A DNA stretch of 64,000 nt from NCBI GenBank assembly GCA_963667505.2, contig OY763490.2:1612001-1676000 (forward strand). The letters run 5' to 3'. The notes under the pieces were generated by a model. The model ran no database searches and was not told where the DNA came from. It worked only from the letters and a program-made list of their open reading frames with translations. Below are positions 1 through 8,252 of this stretch, one piece after another. The first letter of the stretch is position 1. Every line of letters starts with the position of its first letter. The stretch comes from Aldehydirespirator sp963667505. GTDB lineage: Bacteria; Actinomycetota; Acidimicrobiia; Acidimicrobiales; Aldehydirespiratoraceae. The translations under genes and the position numbers were made by a program.

Positions 1-942
1 GTAGGAGCGCTCCGCGATGGCCACCCCTTCGAGGCCGACGCTGAGCCGGGCGTGGTTCATCATCGTGAACATCGCCCTCATCCCGCCGTGCTCCTCGCCG
101 ACGAGGAACCCCGCGGCGCCGTCGCCGTCGCCGTAGGCCATCACGCAGGTGGGGCTGGCGTGGATGCCCAGCTTGTGCTCGATCGACATGCAGAGCACGT
201 CGTTGCGCGGCCCGGCCGTGCCGTCGGGCCCGACCAGGAACTTGGGCACCAGGAAGCAGCTGATGCCGCGGGTGCCGGGCGGCGCGCCCGGGGTCCGGGC
301 CAACACGAGGTGGACGATGTTCTCGGCCAGGTCGTGCTCGCCGTAGGTGATGAAGATCTTGGTGCCGTGGAGCCGGTAGGAGCCATCCGGCTGCGGAACG
401 GCCCGGGCGGTGACCGCGCCGAGGTCGGAGCCGGCCTGGGGCTCGGTGAGGTTCATGGTGCCCGTCCAGGCGCCGGCCGTCATCCGGGGCAGGTACAGCA
501 TCTTCTGCTCGTCGGTGCCGAACGCGCCCAGCAGGTTGATGGCGCCCTGGGTGAGCAGCGGGCACAGCGACCACGACATGCACGCCGTGGTGAACATCTC
601 CTCTATGGCCAGGCCCACGAGGTGCGGGAACCCGCCGCCGCCGTACTCGGGGTCGGCCGACACCGCCCCCCAGCCGGCGTCCACGTAGGCGCGGTAGGCC
701 TCCTTGAACCCGGTCGGCGTGGCCACCGAGCCGTCGTCGAGTCGTCGGGCGCCCTCGGTGTCGCCGATGCGGTTGAGCGGCGCTACGACCTCCTCCGCGA
801 ACCGGGCCGCCTCGGCGAGCAGCTGCTCGACCAGGTCGGGCTCGACGTGCTCGAACCCCTCGAGCGACGCCACGCCCTCGACGTCGGCCACATGGCGCAG
901 GTTGAACAGGATCTCGTCGAGGTTGACCCGGAAGCCGCTCAC
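1..942 (-). CDS. acyl-CoA dehydrogenase, 5' part only
   Basis: This is the first 314 residues of an FAD-dependent acyl-CoA dehydrogenase; the gene runs off the left edge of the window. The family oxidises an acyl-CoA to the 2-enoyl-CoA and passes electrons to electron-transfer flavoprotein. The N-terminal ~40 residues resemble the extra leading segment of the long subfamily that includes DmdC-like enzymes. The signature TEPQAGSD lies at about residues 166-173 and is followed by GTKIFITYGEH, both typical of the FAD/substrate-binding middle domain. The GTG at 942 is the first start compatible with the family N-terminus; the catalytic glutamate would lie beyond the window. The exact substrate cannot be told. 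The frame is open throughout. Confidence 0.9.
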   Translation of the reverse strand, partial: MSGFRVNLDEILFNLRHVADVEGVASLEGFEHVEPDLVEQLLAEAARFAEEVVAPLNRIGDTEGARRLDDGSVATPTGFKEAYRAYVDAGWGAVSADPEYGGGGFPHLVGLAIEEMFTTACMSWSLCPLLTQGAINLLGAFGTDEQKMLYLPRMTAGAWTGTMNLTEPQAGSDLGAVTARAVPQPDGSYRLHGTKIFITYGEHDLAENIVHLVLARTPGAPPGTRGISCFLVPKFLVGPDGTAGPRNDVLCMSIEHKLGIHASPTCVMAYGDGDGAAGFLVGEEHGGMRAMFTMMNHARLSVGLEGVAIAERSY

Positions 943-1034
943 ACTCGGAGGGTACCGGCTCCGCGCGCCGAGCATCGGAGCCGCCCGCGAACACCGTCTT
1001 CCGCCCCGCGGCTCCGCCTGACCGGCCGTCCGTC

Positions 1035-1125
1035 CCAGGGCGGCGGCCCTCGTTCAGCCGGTGATTTCCCGTGCCGCCTGCGCGTGCCCACCAGGGCGGC
1101 GGCCCTCGTTCAGCCGGTGATTTCC
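1035..1125. repeat. 35-bp direct repeat duplicating a gene 3' end
   Basis: Positions 1035-1069 and 1091-1125 are identical over 35 bp (period 56). The second copy contains the last codons and stop of the YihY gene on the minus strand, so the first copy is a duplicated gene tail lying in the intergenic space. Confidence 0.85.
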
Positions 1126-2015
1126 GTTGCGGGGTGCCGCCTCTGGCGGCGGCGGTTGAGGACGCGGTTCGCCTCGGCGCCGACCAGCAGGCCCATCGCC
1201 AGCAGGTACAGCCAGATGAGCAGGCTCAGAGCGCCGCCGAGGAACCCGAACACCGCGTTGACGCCCCGAGAGGCGGCGTCCAGATAGGTGCGAAACCCGA
1301 GCGACACGACCAGCCACCAGACGGTGGCGATGACCGCTCCGGGCAGGTCGCTGCGCCACGGGGTGTGGGTGTGGGGCGCGAAGTGGAGCACGCTCGCAGC
1401 CCACAGCACGACGACCACGAAGACCACGGGCCATCGGAACCACACCCATGCCGTGGTGAACGCGGCGCCGGCGCCGAACCGTTCGGCCAGCTCCTCGCCG
1501 CTTCCGAGGAGAGGGCCGACCACCACGATCGCGGCCACGATCGACGCCACCAGCAGGGTGAACAGCGTCAGCACGAAGCCCATCGCCCGGGTGGAGATCC
1601 AGCTCCGCCGGCTCTCATGGCCGTAGGCGACGTCGAGGGCGGCGACCACGGCGGTGAACCCCCGAGTCGATGCGTACACGGTCAGCACCACGCCGACTGT
1701 GATCACACCCGCGTTGGGCCGGTCGAAGAGCTCGGCGACGGTCGCACGGATCGTGTTCTCGGTTCCGAAGGTCTCGACTATCCGGTCGAGCAGCCACTCC
1801 TCGGTGGCGGCCGCCGCGTCGGCGCCGATCACCACGTCGAGCGATCCGAGCGCCGCGGCGAACACGATCACCGCCGGGAACAGCCCCAACAGGCCGAAGA
1901 AGGCGATCTCGGCCGACAGTCCGCCCACTCGGGCCCGGGACCATTCGTGGCGAAACTCGACGATGAGGTGCCAGCACTCGCGGGCAATGGCGCGGAGCGT
2001 CGACCGGCGCAGCAT
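1110..2015 (-). CDS. YihY/BrkB-family integral membrane protein
   Basis: A 301-residue polytopic membrane protein of the YihY/BrkB (formerly 'ribonuclease BN') family. The hydrophobic segments fall at about residues 37-60, 98-118, 142-170, 186-208, 222-245 and 250-275, matching the family's six-helix plan. The family phrase around AEIAFFGLLGLFPAV near residue 35 is clear, as is the GFLGGALSLLIWLYL region near the C-terminus. The biochemical role of the family is unsettled; old claims of tRNA nuclease activity were withdrawn. The start lies only 27 bp from the divergent SnoaL-like gene, so the two probably share a compact promoter region. Its 3' end is duplicated downstream (repeat at 1035-1125). 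Confidence 0.88.
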   Translation of the reverse strand: MLRRSTLRAIARECWHLIVEFRHEWSRARVGGLSAEIAFFGLLGLFPAVIVFAAALGSLDVVIGADAAAATEEWLLDRIVETFGTENTIRATVAELFDRPNAGVITVGVVLTVYASTRGFTAVVAALDVAYGHESRRSWISTRAMGFVLTLFTLLVASIVAAIVVVGPLLGSGEELAERFGAGAAFTTAWVWFRWPVVFVVVVLWAASVLHFAPHTHTPWRSDLPGAVIATVWWLVVSLGFRTYLDAASRGVNAVFGFLGGALSLLIWLYLLAMGLLVGAEANRVLNRRRQRRHPATEITG

Positions 2016-2042
2016 GCCCCGCCGATACTACGGTCCGAGCCG

Positions 2043-2699
2043 GTGAGCACCGACGAGGCCACAGCCGCAGACCCCGCACCGGCAGGCCGCGCAGCCCCAG
2101 ACGACGCCACTGCCATCGCCAACGAGCTGTACCTCTATGCCGAGCTGATCGATGCCGGACAGTTCGCAGAGGTGGGCGAGCTGATGGAGCACTGCTCGTT
2201 CGTCTACGGCCCGGAGCGCACGCCGGGGCCCTCGGGGTCCCAGGCCGTGGCGGACAGCTACCGGTCGATGGTCGTCACCTACTCCGACGGCACTCCCCGC
2301 ACCCGCCACGTCACCACCAACCCGATCATCTCGATCGACGGCGACACCGCCGTGGTGCGCTCGGCGTACACGGTGATGCAGCAGGCCGGGGGCACGCCGT
2401 TGCAGGCCATCGTCGGTGGCCGCTACCGCGACAGGCTGCACTGCATCGACGGGCGATGGCGCTTCGTGGAGCGGCACTTCCTCGTCGACTTCGTCGGCGA
2501 CCTCAGCCGCCATCTGCGCATCGACCTGCCGCCCGACATCGACCAGCGCTCTGACGTCGACCAGCCCTATGACATCGACCAGCCCTCTGACATCGACCAG
2601 CCCTATGACATCGACCAGCCTGCCGGCACCGACCAGCCCCCCGGCACCGACCAGCCCTCTGACATCGACCAGCCGACCAGCAAGGAGCAACGCTTATGA
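2043..2699 (+). CDS. SnoaL/NTF2-like protein with a hexapeptide-repeat tail
   Basis: 218 residues. Residues ~20-160 form a SnoaL-like (NTF2-fold) domain of the sort found in small dehydratases, isomerases and ring-hydroxylating dioxygenase beta subunits; AIANELYLYAELIDAG and the RWRFVERHFLVD strand near its end are typical. The function is not otherwise assignable. From residue ~165 the protein changes into about nine imperfect copies of a D-I/V-D-Q-P-x hexapeptide encoded by an 18-bp tandem repeat (2535-2682). The family does not have such a tail, so it is probably disordered and variable in copy number. GTG 2043 is the first usable start just outside the divergent YihY gene; I see no Shine-Dalgarno there. 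The stop overlaps the next start by 4 bp, indicating translational coupling. Confidence 0.8.
   Translation: MSTDEATAADPAPAGRAAPDDATAIANELYLYAELIDAGQFAEVGELMEHCSFVYGPERTPGPSGSQAVADSYRSMVVTYSDGTPRTRHVTTNPIISIDGDTAVVRSAYTVMQQAGGTPLQAIVGGRYRDRLHCIDGRWRFVERHFLVDFVGDLSRHLRIDLPPDIDQRSDVDQPYDIDQPSDIDQPYDIDQPAGTDQPPGTDQPSDIDQPTSKEQRL
2535..2682 (+). repeat. 18-bp tandem coding repeat
   Basis: About eight to nine imperfect 18-bp units in frame with the preceding gene, each encoding a variant of x-D-I/V-D-Q-P, with units such as Y-D-I-D-Q-P, S-D-I-D-Q-P and P-G-T-D-Q-P. Codon use within the units is nearly identical, which suggests recent slippage-type expansion. Confidence 0.85.
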
Positions 2700-3175
2700 G
2701 CCGATGGAGCCGATCCGAGATCGAGGACGCCTTCGCCCACTACCAGGAGGTGGCCCGGCGCGCCGGCACGTCCGGCGACTGGCGCGAGTGGGCGGACCTG
2801 TTCACCGAGGACGCCACCTATGTCGAGCATCACTTCGGGACGATGGGCGGGCGAGAGGCCATCTACAAGTGGATCCAGTCCACCATGAGCGAGTGGCCCA
2901 ACAACGAGATGATCCACTATCCCATCGAGTGGTACATCATCGACGAGGAGCGGGGCTGGCTGGTGTGCCAGGTGTGGAACCGCATGGCCGACCCCGGCGA
3001 CGGCTCCCTGCACCAGGATTACAACCTCACGCTGCTCAAGTACGCGGGCAACGGGCTGTGGCGCTACGAGGAAGACATCTACAACCCGGCCAGCTTCGGC
3101 GAGATGATCAAGAAGTACCTCCGCCACAAGAAGGCCCTGGCGGCAGAGGCCGAGGCCGGAGACAACACGGGCTAG
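2696..3175 (+). CDS. SnoaL/NTF2-like protein
   Basis: 159 residues forming a single SnoaL-like NTF2-fold domain: an N-terminal helix (IEDAFAHYQEVARRAG), then WADLFTEDATYVEHHFGTMGG, the usual 'D-x-Y-x-E' region lining the pocket, and a final strand-helix. It overlaps the preceding SnoaL-like gene by 4 bp (ATGA), so the pair is one transcription and translation unit and may form a heteromer; both proteins have the same fold but share little sequence. Proteins of this type in actinobacteria often sit beside CoA or steroid catabolism genes, which would fit the acyl-CoA dehydrogenase at the window edge, but no substrate can be named. Confidence 0.82.
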   Translation: MSRWSRSEIEDAFAHYQEVARRAGTSGDWREWADLFTEDATYVEHHFGTMGGREAIYKWIQSTMSEWPNNEMIHYPIEWYIIDEERGWLVCQVWNRMADPGDGSLHQDYNLTLLKYAGNGLWRYEEDIYNPASFGEMIKKYLRHKKALAAEAEAGDNTG

Positions 3176-3271
3176 CCGCGCCCGCGACTGTCACTGCAGG
3201 TTAGCTCTAGCCCGAGATCAGGCGGAGTCGCCCTCCGTGCCTGTTGCGCGGAATGCGACTGTCGCTGGAAC

Positions 3272-6200
3272 TCAGCTGCAGCCGCTGGTGGCGCCGCAGT
3301 CGGCGCACACGAAGCACGACCCGGCCCGTCGCATCGGCACGCCGCAGGTCATGCAGAACGGCGCGGCCAGCGCGTCAGCCCGCGCCGCCGCGGCCGGCTC
3401 CGCGGCCCGCAGGGCAGGGCGGGGCCTCGACTCGGCCCGGGCGTCGGAGCGCGCCGCCGCAGCGGGCTCGGCGCGGGCTGCCGCGGCCCACAGGTCGAGT
3501 TGGGCGGTGAGCTGGGCCGGCGACGGGATCGACGGCGGGTCGGGCAGCAGGTCGTGGCCCTGGTCGGTGACGGTCGCCTGCTCCTCGACGCCGGGCAGGG
3601 TGGGCTGGGTGCGCTCCCCGGCGGTGTAGACGCCCAGCGCGGCCCGCTCCTCAGCGGAGAGGTACATGACCGCCAGCTTGCGGAACAGGTAGTCCATGAG
3701 GCTGGTGGCGATGCGGATGTCGGGGTCGTCTGTCATCCCCGCGGGCTCGAAGCGCACGCCGACGAAAGTCTCGACATAGGCGGACAACGGCACGCCGTAC
3801 TGCAGGCCGTGGCTTAGCGAGATGGCGAAGGCATCCATGATCCCAGCCAGGGTGGATCCCTGCTTGGACACCTTGACGAAGATCTCGCCGGGCCGTCCGT
3901 CGGGGTACTCCCCCACCGTCACGAACCCCTTGCAGTCGGCCACCCGGAACTCGAACGTGCGCGACGACCGTGCCTTGGGCAGCCTCCGGCGGACCGGCTC
4001 GGGCGGTGCCTCGACACCGAGTGCCGCGCCGCGCGTCCGCGGATCGCCGTCCGCAGTCCGCAGGCCCGGTCCCGTCGGCCCCAGCCCCGCCGGGGACGCT
4101 CCGTCGGCACGCGGCGCCGGCCTCCCGCCGGGCGGCGACTCGGGCAAGGCGGCCAGCGTGCTGCTAGGCGGCGACTCGGGCAAGGAGGCCGGCGCGCCGT
4201 TGCCGTGCTGCTCCTCGGCGCCCGAGCCCGTGCCGACGCTCAGCGGTTGGGCGACTTTGGAGCTGTCCCGGTAGATCGCGACGGCCTTGAGGCCCAGGCG
4301 CCACGCGTCCATGAGGAGCTGCTCGACGTCCTCGACGGTGGCGTCGGAGGGCATGTTGACCGTCTTGGAGATGGCGCCCGACAGGAACGGCTGCACCGCA
4401 GCCATCATGGCGACGTGGCCCGAGCTGGTGATCGGGTTGTCGCCCAGCGAGCAGGCGAACACTTCGGCGTGCTCGGGCGCCAGCGACGAGCCGTCGATGC
4501 TGTGGTGCTCGGCGATGTGGGCCGTGATCTGCTCGGTCTGCTGGCCGCTGTAGCCGAGCCGGCGAAGGGCCCTCGGGACCGTCTGGTTGACGATCTCCAT
4601 CGTGCCGCCTCCGACCAGCCGTTTCGACTTCACCAGGCCCAGATCGGGCTCGATGCCGGTGGTGTCGCAGTCCATCAGCAGGCCGATGGTGCCGGTAGGG
4701 GCCAGCACGGTGGCCTGGCTGTTGCGCACGCCGTGGACGGCGGCCCGCTCGCAGGCCTCGTCCCAGGCGAGCTGGGCCGCCTCCAGCACCTCGGCCGGGG
4801 CCAGCTCCTCGTCGATGGAGGCGGCAGCCACCCGGTGCTGGTCGAGGACGCGCAGCATGCAGTCGCGGTTGGCCTCGAAGCCGGCGAACGGGCCGGTCTG
4901 CTCGGCCAGCCGGGTGGAGGTCAGGTAGGCCTCGCCGGTCATGAGCGCGGTGATCGACGCGGCCACCGCCCGACCCTCGTCGGAGTCGTAGGGCACGCCG
5001 AGCGCCATCAGCAGCGCCCCAAGGTTGGCGTAGCCCAGCCCAAGCTGGCGGAAGGCGCGTGTGGTCTCAGTTATGGCCGGCGTCGGATAGTCAGCGTGGC
5101 CCACCAGGATCTCCTGGGCCGCGAACAGCACCTGGACCGCCCGGCGGAAGCCGTCGACGTCGAATCGGCCGTCGTCATCGAGGAACTTCAACAGGTTGAT
5201 CGAGGCCAGGTTGCAGGCGCTGTCGTCGAGGTGCACGTACTCCGAGCACGGGTTGCTGGCGGTGATGGGGCCGGTGCGGGCGGCGGTGTGCCAGCGGTTG
5301 ATGGTGGTGTGGAACTGCACGCCGGGGTCGGCGCACTCCCAGGCGGCCTCGGCGATCTGGCGCAGGATGGCCCGGGCCGGCACCGTCTTGACGACCCGGC
5401 CGTCGGTGCGGGCCGTGAGCTCCCACTGTCCGCCGTCCGCGACGGCCTGCATGAACTCGTCGGTGATCCGTACCGAGTTGTTGGCGTTCTGGTACTGGAC
5501 CGATCCGGCGTCGGCGCCGCCGAGGCTCATATCGAAACCAGCCGCGGCCAGCGTCCGCGACTTGCGCTCCTCGCGGGCCTTGCACCAGATGAACTCCTCG
5601 ACGTCGGGATGGTCGGCGTCGAGCACCACCATCTTGGCGGCCCGGCGGGTCTTGCCCCCCGACTTGATGGTGCCGGCGGAGGCGTCCGCGCCCCGCATGA
5701 AGCTGACCGGCCCCGAGGCGGTGCCGCCGCCGCTGAGCGGCTCGCAGCTCGCCCGGATGCGCGACAGGTTGACGCCCGCGCCGGAGCCGCCCTTGAAGAT
5801 GCGCCCCTCCTCGGCGTACCACTCCAGGATCGACTCCATCGTGTCGTCCACCGACAGGATGAAGCACGCCGAGGCCTGCTGGGGCACCCCGGCCACGCCG
5901 ATGTTGAACCAGACCGGCGAGTTGAACGCGGCTCTCTGGGTGTAGAGCAGATGCGAGAGCTCGGCCTGGAACAAGGCCGCGGCCCCGTCGTCGGCGAAGT
6001 AGCCGTCGCGGCGGCCCCATTCGGTGATCGTGCCGACGATGCGACCGACCACCTGGCGCAGCGACGACTCCCGCTCGGGCGTGCCGAGCGAGCCCCGGAA
6101 GTACTTCTGGGCCAGGATGTTGGTGGCGTTCTGCGACCAGTCCGCAGGCACCTCCACGCCGAGCTGCTCGAAGGCCACCGACCCGTCGCGGTAGTCCACG

Positions 6201-6310
6201 AGACGGGCGTCGCGCCGCTCCCACGCGATCCGGTCGGCCGGATCGTCCAAGGCCGCGGTCACCCGGTCGAGGCCGGACACCAGATCCATCTGATCGGAAG
6301 CCAACGTCAT
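3272..6310 (-). CDS. nrdJ: class II (adenosylcobalamin) ribonucleotide reductase
   Basis: 1012 residues. Reduces ribonucleotides to deoxyribonucleotides using a 5'-deoxyadenosyl radical from coenzyme B12, so it needs no oxygen. Visible landmarks: N-terminal NrdJ domain (1-130), FNSPVWFNIG at 129-138, the SACF cysteine at 149, the NPCSEY catalytic loop at 353-358, LAPTGTIG near 536-543, the C-terminal NrdJ domain after 785, and a C-terminal zinc ribbon with CxxC pairs at 986/989 and 1002/1005, preceded by an alanine-arginine-rich linker. Residues ~692-780 are a Pro/Ala/Gly-rich insert that lacks conserved character and is probably disordered. AAGGG precedes ATG 6310. No nrdR lies beside it. 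Upstream are DnaA-box-like sites. Confidence 0.97.
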   Translation of the reverse strand: MTLASDQMDLVSGLDRVTAALDDPADRIAWERRDARLVDYRDGSVAFEQLGVEVPADWSQNATNILAQKYFRGSLGTPERESSLRQVVGRIVGTITEWGRRDGYFADDGAAALFQAELSHLLYTQRAAFNSPVWFNIGVAGVPQQASACFILSVDDTMESILEWYAEEGRIFKGGSGAGVNLSRIRASCEPLSGGGTASGPVSFMRGADASAGTIKSGGKTRRAAKMVVLDADHPDVEEFIWCKAREERKSRTLAAAGFDMSLGGADAGSVQYQNANNSVRITDEFMQAVADGGQWELTARTDGRVVKTVPARAILRQIAEAAWECADPGVQFHTTINRWHTAARTGPITASNPCSEYVHLDDSACNLASINLLKFLDDDGRFDVDGFRRAVQVLFAAQEILVGHADYPTPAITETTRAFRQLGLGYANLGALLMALGVPYDSDEGRAVAASITALMTGEAYLTSTRLAEQTGPFAGFEANRDCMLRVLDQHRVAAASIDEELAPAEVLEAAQLAWDEACERAAVHGVRNSQATVLAPTGTIGLLMDCDTTGIEPDLGLVKSKRLVGGGTMEIVNQTVPRALRRLGYSGQQTEQITAHIAEHHSIDGSSLAPEHAEVFACSLGDNPITSSGHVAMMAAVQPFLSGAISKTVNMPSDATVEDVEQLLMDAWRLGLKAVAIYRDSSKVAQPLSVGTGSGAEEQHGNGAPASLPESPPSSTLAALPESPPGGRPAPRADGASPAGLGPTGPGLRTADGDPRTRGAALGVEAPPEPVRRRLPKARSSRTFEFRVADCKGFVTVGEYPDGRPGEIFVKVSKQGSTLAGIMDAFAISLSHGLQYGVPLSAYVETFVGVRFEPAGMTDDPDIRIATSLMDYLFRKLAVMYLSAEERAALGVYTAGERTQPTLPGVEEQATVTDQGHDLLPDPPSIPSPAQLTAQLDLWAAAARAEPAAAARSDARAESRPRPALRAAEPAAAARADALAAPFCMTCGVPMRRAGSCFVCADCGATSGCS

Positions 6311-6401
6311 CGAACTACCCTTCTGAAATTCTACCGGGCCGCGGCTGTCCGGCCATAGGCCGCGACCCTAGGATGAGCCGAGGCGCCCGCTGCCGCCGCC
6401 C

Positions 6402-6473
6402 TGTGGACAAGTCTCGGGATTGATGTGGACAGCGACACTCGCAGTCCAGAGATCCTCCGCGCTCTGTAGACAA
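6402..6473 (-). promoter_or_regulatory. three DnaA-box-like nonamers upstream of nrdJ
   Basis: Read on the minus strand, the nrdJ leader contains TTGTCCACA (6402-6410), CTGTCCACA (6424-6432) and TTGTCTACA (6465-6473), all in the same orientation. TTGTCCACA equals the actinobacterial DnaA-box consensus; the others differ by one base each. They lie 92-163 bp upstream of the nrdJ start. That they bind DnaA is inference. Confidence 0.5.
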
Positions 6474-6510
6474 GTCGCCGTCGGCCGACGAGCACCCGAC
6501 CGATACCCGC

Positions 6511-6690
6511 CAGCGAGGCACCAGACAACTTCGCCGACGCCGCCGCGACTGGGCATCCCGACGTGTTCCCGCCAGCGAGGCACCTGACAACCTCGCCGAC
6601 GCCGCCGCGACTGGGCATCCCGACGTGTCCCTGCCGGCGACGCATCCGACAACCTCGCCGACCCCTCCGGCCGGTGGGCATTCCAGCAGC
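6511..6690. repeat. 62-bp imperfect tandem repeat, about three units
   Basis: Units at 6511-6572, 6573-6634 and 6635 to about 6690 (partial). The first two are nearly identical and the third is diverged. It fills the space between the divergent nrdJ and reductase genes. I see no gene in 6311-6706 other than this repeat and the DnaA-box-like sites. Confidence 0.8.
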
Positions 6691-6706
6691 CGCTACGGTC
6701 CGGGGC

Positions 6707-7495
6707 GTGAGGCGGCTGTTGCCCGAGCCGGTCGTGGACGTCGATCCCATGGCGGTCTACCCGGCTCTGCCTCGGCCGAAGCCGCCGGGACGGCCCTGGC
6801 TGATGCTCAACATGATCGCCTCCGCGGACGGCGCCGTGGCGGTGGACGGCACCAGCGAGGCGCTCGGCGACCCGGCCGACCAGGCGGTGTTCTCGGCGGT
6901 GAGGGCCTGCGCCGACTGGATCGTGGCCGCGGCGGGCACCGTGCGGGCCGAGCGCTATGGACTCCCCCGCCCCGGACCGGCCGCTCGTGCCGCTCGCCTG
7001 GCCGCCGGAAGGTCGCCGCGGCCGCGGCTGGCCGTGGTCAGCCTCAGCCTGGATCTGAGCCTCGACCTGCCGCTCTTCGCCGAGCGGCGCCCGGACGACG
7101 ACTTGCCCGTGATCCTCACCGGTCGAGGGGCTGCACCCGAGGCGGTCGAGCGGCTCCAGCCCGTGTCGGACGTCGTGCGACTGGACTCGGACCGACCCAG
7201 CCCTGAGGAGATGTTGGCCGAGATGGCCAGCCGGGGCGCCGAGGTAGTGCTGTCCGAGGGAGGCCCGTCGTTCAACGCACAGCTCGCCGACGCCGAGGTC
7301 ATCGACGAGCTGTGCCTGTCGGTGGCTCCACTGGTGGCGGGTGGGACGAGCCCCCGCATCGTCAGCGGCTCGCTGCGCTCCGTTCCTGTGAGAATGCGTC
7401 TGGATCATCTGATGGAAGCCTCCGACACGCTCTTCGCCCGCTACGTCGATCCGAGTTCGGCCGCGCCCGCCACAACCGGCGCCGCAACCGGCTAG
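6707..7495 (+). CDS. RibD C-terminal-type (pyrimidine) reductase family protein
   Basis: 262 residues. Resembles the stand-alone RibD C-terminal/dihydrofolate-reductase-fold family that actinobacteria annotate as 'pyrimidine reductase'. In RibD itself this domain reduces the ribosyl side chain of the riboflavin precursor with NADPH. Visible: LMLNMIASADGAVAVDG near residue 25-42, the ADWIVAAAGTVRAE strand-turn, and the nucleotide-binding LSEGGPSFNAQL near residue 185. The cytidine-deaminase half of RibD is missing. GTG 6707 gives RRLLPEP, the usual N-terminus of this family. The stop TAG lies inside the first unit of a 74-bp tandem repeat. The physiological substrate is unproved. Confidence 0.8.
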   Translation: MRRLLPEPVVDVDPMAVYPALPRPKPPGRPWLMLNMIASADGAVAVDGTSEALGDPADQAVFSAVRACADWIVAAAGTVRAERYGLPRPGPAARAARLAAGRSPRPRLAVVSLSLDLSLDLPLFAERRPDDDLPVILTGRGAAPEAVERLQPVSDVVRLDSDRPSPEEMLAEMASRGAEVVLSEGGPSFNAQLADAEVIDELCLSVAPLVAGGTSPRIVSGSLRSVPVRMRLDHLMEASDTLFARYVDPSSAAPATTGAATG

Positions 7496-7740
7496 ACGCC
7501 CTCGCCGACCGAGCCGCCCCGTGCGGTCCCGCACCCCTGACCTCCAAGACCCAGGCCGCAACCGGCTAGACGCCCTCGCCGACCGAGCCGCCCCGTGCGG
7601 TCCCGCACCCCTGACCTCCAAGACCCAGGCCGCAACCGGCTAGACGCCCTCGCCGACCGAGCCGCCCCGTGCGGACCCGCACCCCTGACCTCCAAGACCC
7701 AGGCCGCAACCGGCTAGACGCCCTCGCCGACCGAGCCGCC
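7481..7740. repeat. 74-bp tandem repeat, 3.5 units, with stop codons for both flanking genes
   Basis: Units start at 7481, 7555, 7629 and 7703 (the last truncated near 7740) and are almost identical. Each holds a CTAG that is read as TAG on both strands: the first ends the rightward reductase gene, the last ends the leftward membrane-protein gene. The repeat is therefore an expansion of a convergent gene junction. Confidence 0.9.
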
Positions 7741-8193
7741 CTCCGTCACCGGCGTCACTTGGGACGACCATGGATCGACCGCCTCGAGAGGGGCCTCTAC
7801 GGGCCGCGCCACGGCCAGCAGCACCGTTAGCACCGCCGCCACCACGGAAGCGGCCACCAGACGCCTGCGCCGGTAGACAGACTCCGGCAGCCTCGCCGCC
7901 GTCGGCGCGGCCCCGGCCGGGAGCGCTCCGCCCGGCCCACAGACACCCGAGGCACCTCCTCCCCCGCCGACGGGAGACGCCGCAGCCGGAGCCGCTCCGC
8001 CCGGCCCACAGGCACCTGAGGCGCGGCGCCCCTCGTCGGCGGGAGGCGCCGCGACCGGAGGCGCACCGTCCGGCCGACGAGCATCCGAGGCACGGCCCGG
8101 CCGGGCGGCTCGGGCCCGCGCTCCGGGGAACGGGATCACGATGGCCGACCGGGCCGGCTCTTCTTCGAGGGTGGTGTACTGGATTGCTGCCAT
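7714..8193 (-). CDS. small single-pass membrane protein divergent from lexA, probable SOS gene
   Basis: 159 residues. A short N-terminal segment (AIQYTTLEEEPARSAIVIPFPG) is followed by an Ala/Pro/Gly/Arg-rich, probably disordered stretch (30-110) with internal repeats, then RRRR and one transmembrane helix at about 118-136, and a short tail. The topology suggests a cytoplasmic N-terminus. Start ATG 8193 has a strong AGGAGG about 9 bases upstream. The gene is divergent from lexA, and an SOS box lies 68 bp upstream. In mycobacteria and corynebacteria this position holds an SOS-induced cell-division suppressor (ChiZ/DivS class) with one membrane helix and a LysM domain. No LysM is visible here, so a division-inhibitor role is inference from position and topology only. 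Confidence 0.68.
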   Translation of the reverse strand: MAAIQYTTLEEEPARSAIVIPFPGARARAARPGRASDARRPDGAPPVAAPPADEGRRASGACGPGGAAPAAASPVGGGGGASGVCGPGGALPAGAAPTAARLPESVYRRRRLVAASVVAAVLTVLLAVARPVEAPLEAVDPWSSQVTPVTEGGSVGEGV

Positions 8194-8252
8194 GTGACGA
8201 TCCTCCTACGGAGGTATGACATCGCCCCATCCGCGAGGCCCGCATGGGATGC

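Noticed and set aside
52..1287. Long open frame opposite the acyl-CoA dehydrogenase
   Set aside because: It is the antisense shadow of a high-GC gene: composition is Arg/Gly/His-rich with no recognisable domain, while the other strand gives a clear enzyme.
6311..6706. Cobalamin riboswitch upstream of nrdJ
   Set aside because: I could not find the B12-box core or a plausible fold; the leader is occupied by tandem repeats and DnaA-box-like sites. A covariance-model search would decide.
7481..7740. CRISPR-like array (74-bp units)
   Set aside because: Units are contiguous without unique spacers and no cas genes are present; the same holds for the 36-bp and 62-bp arrays.
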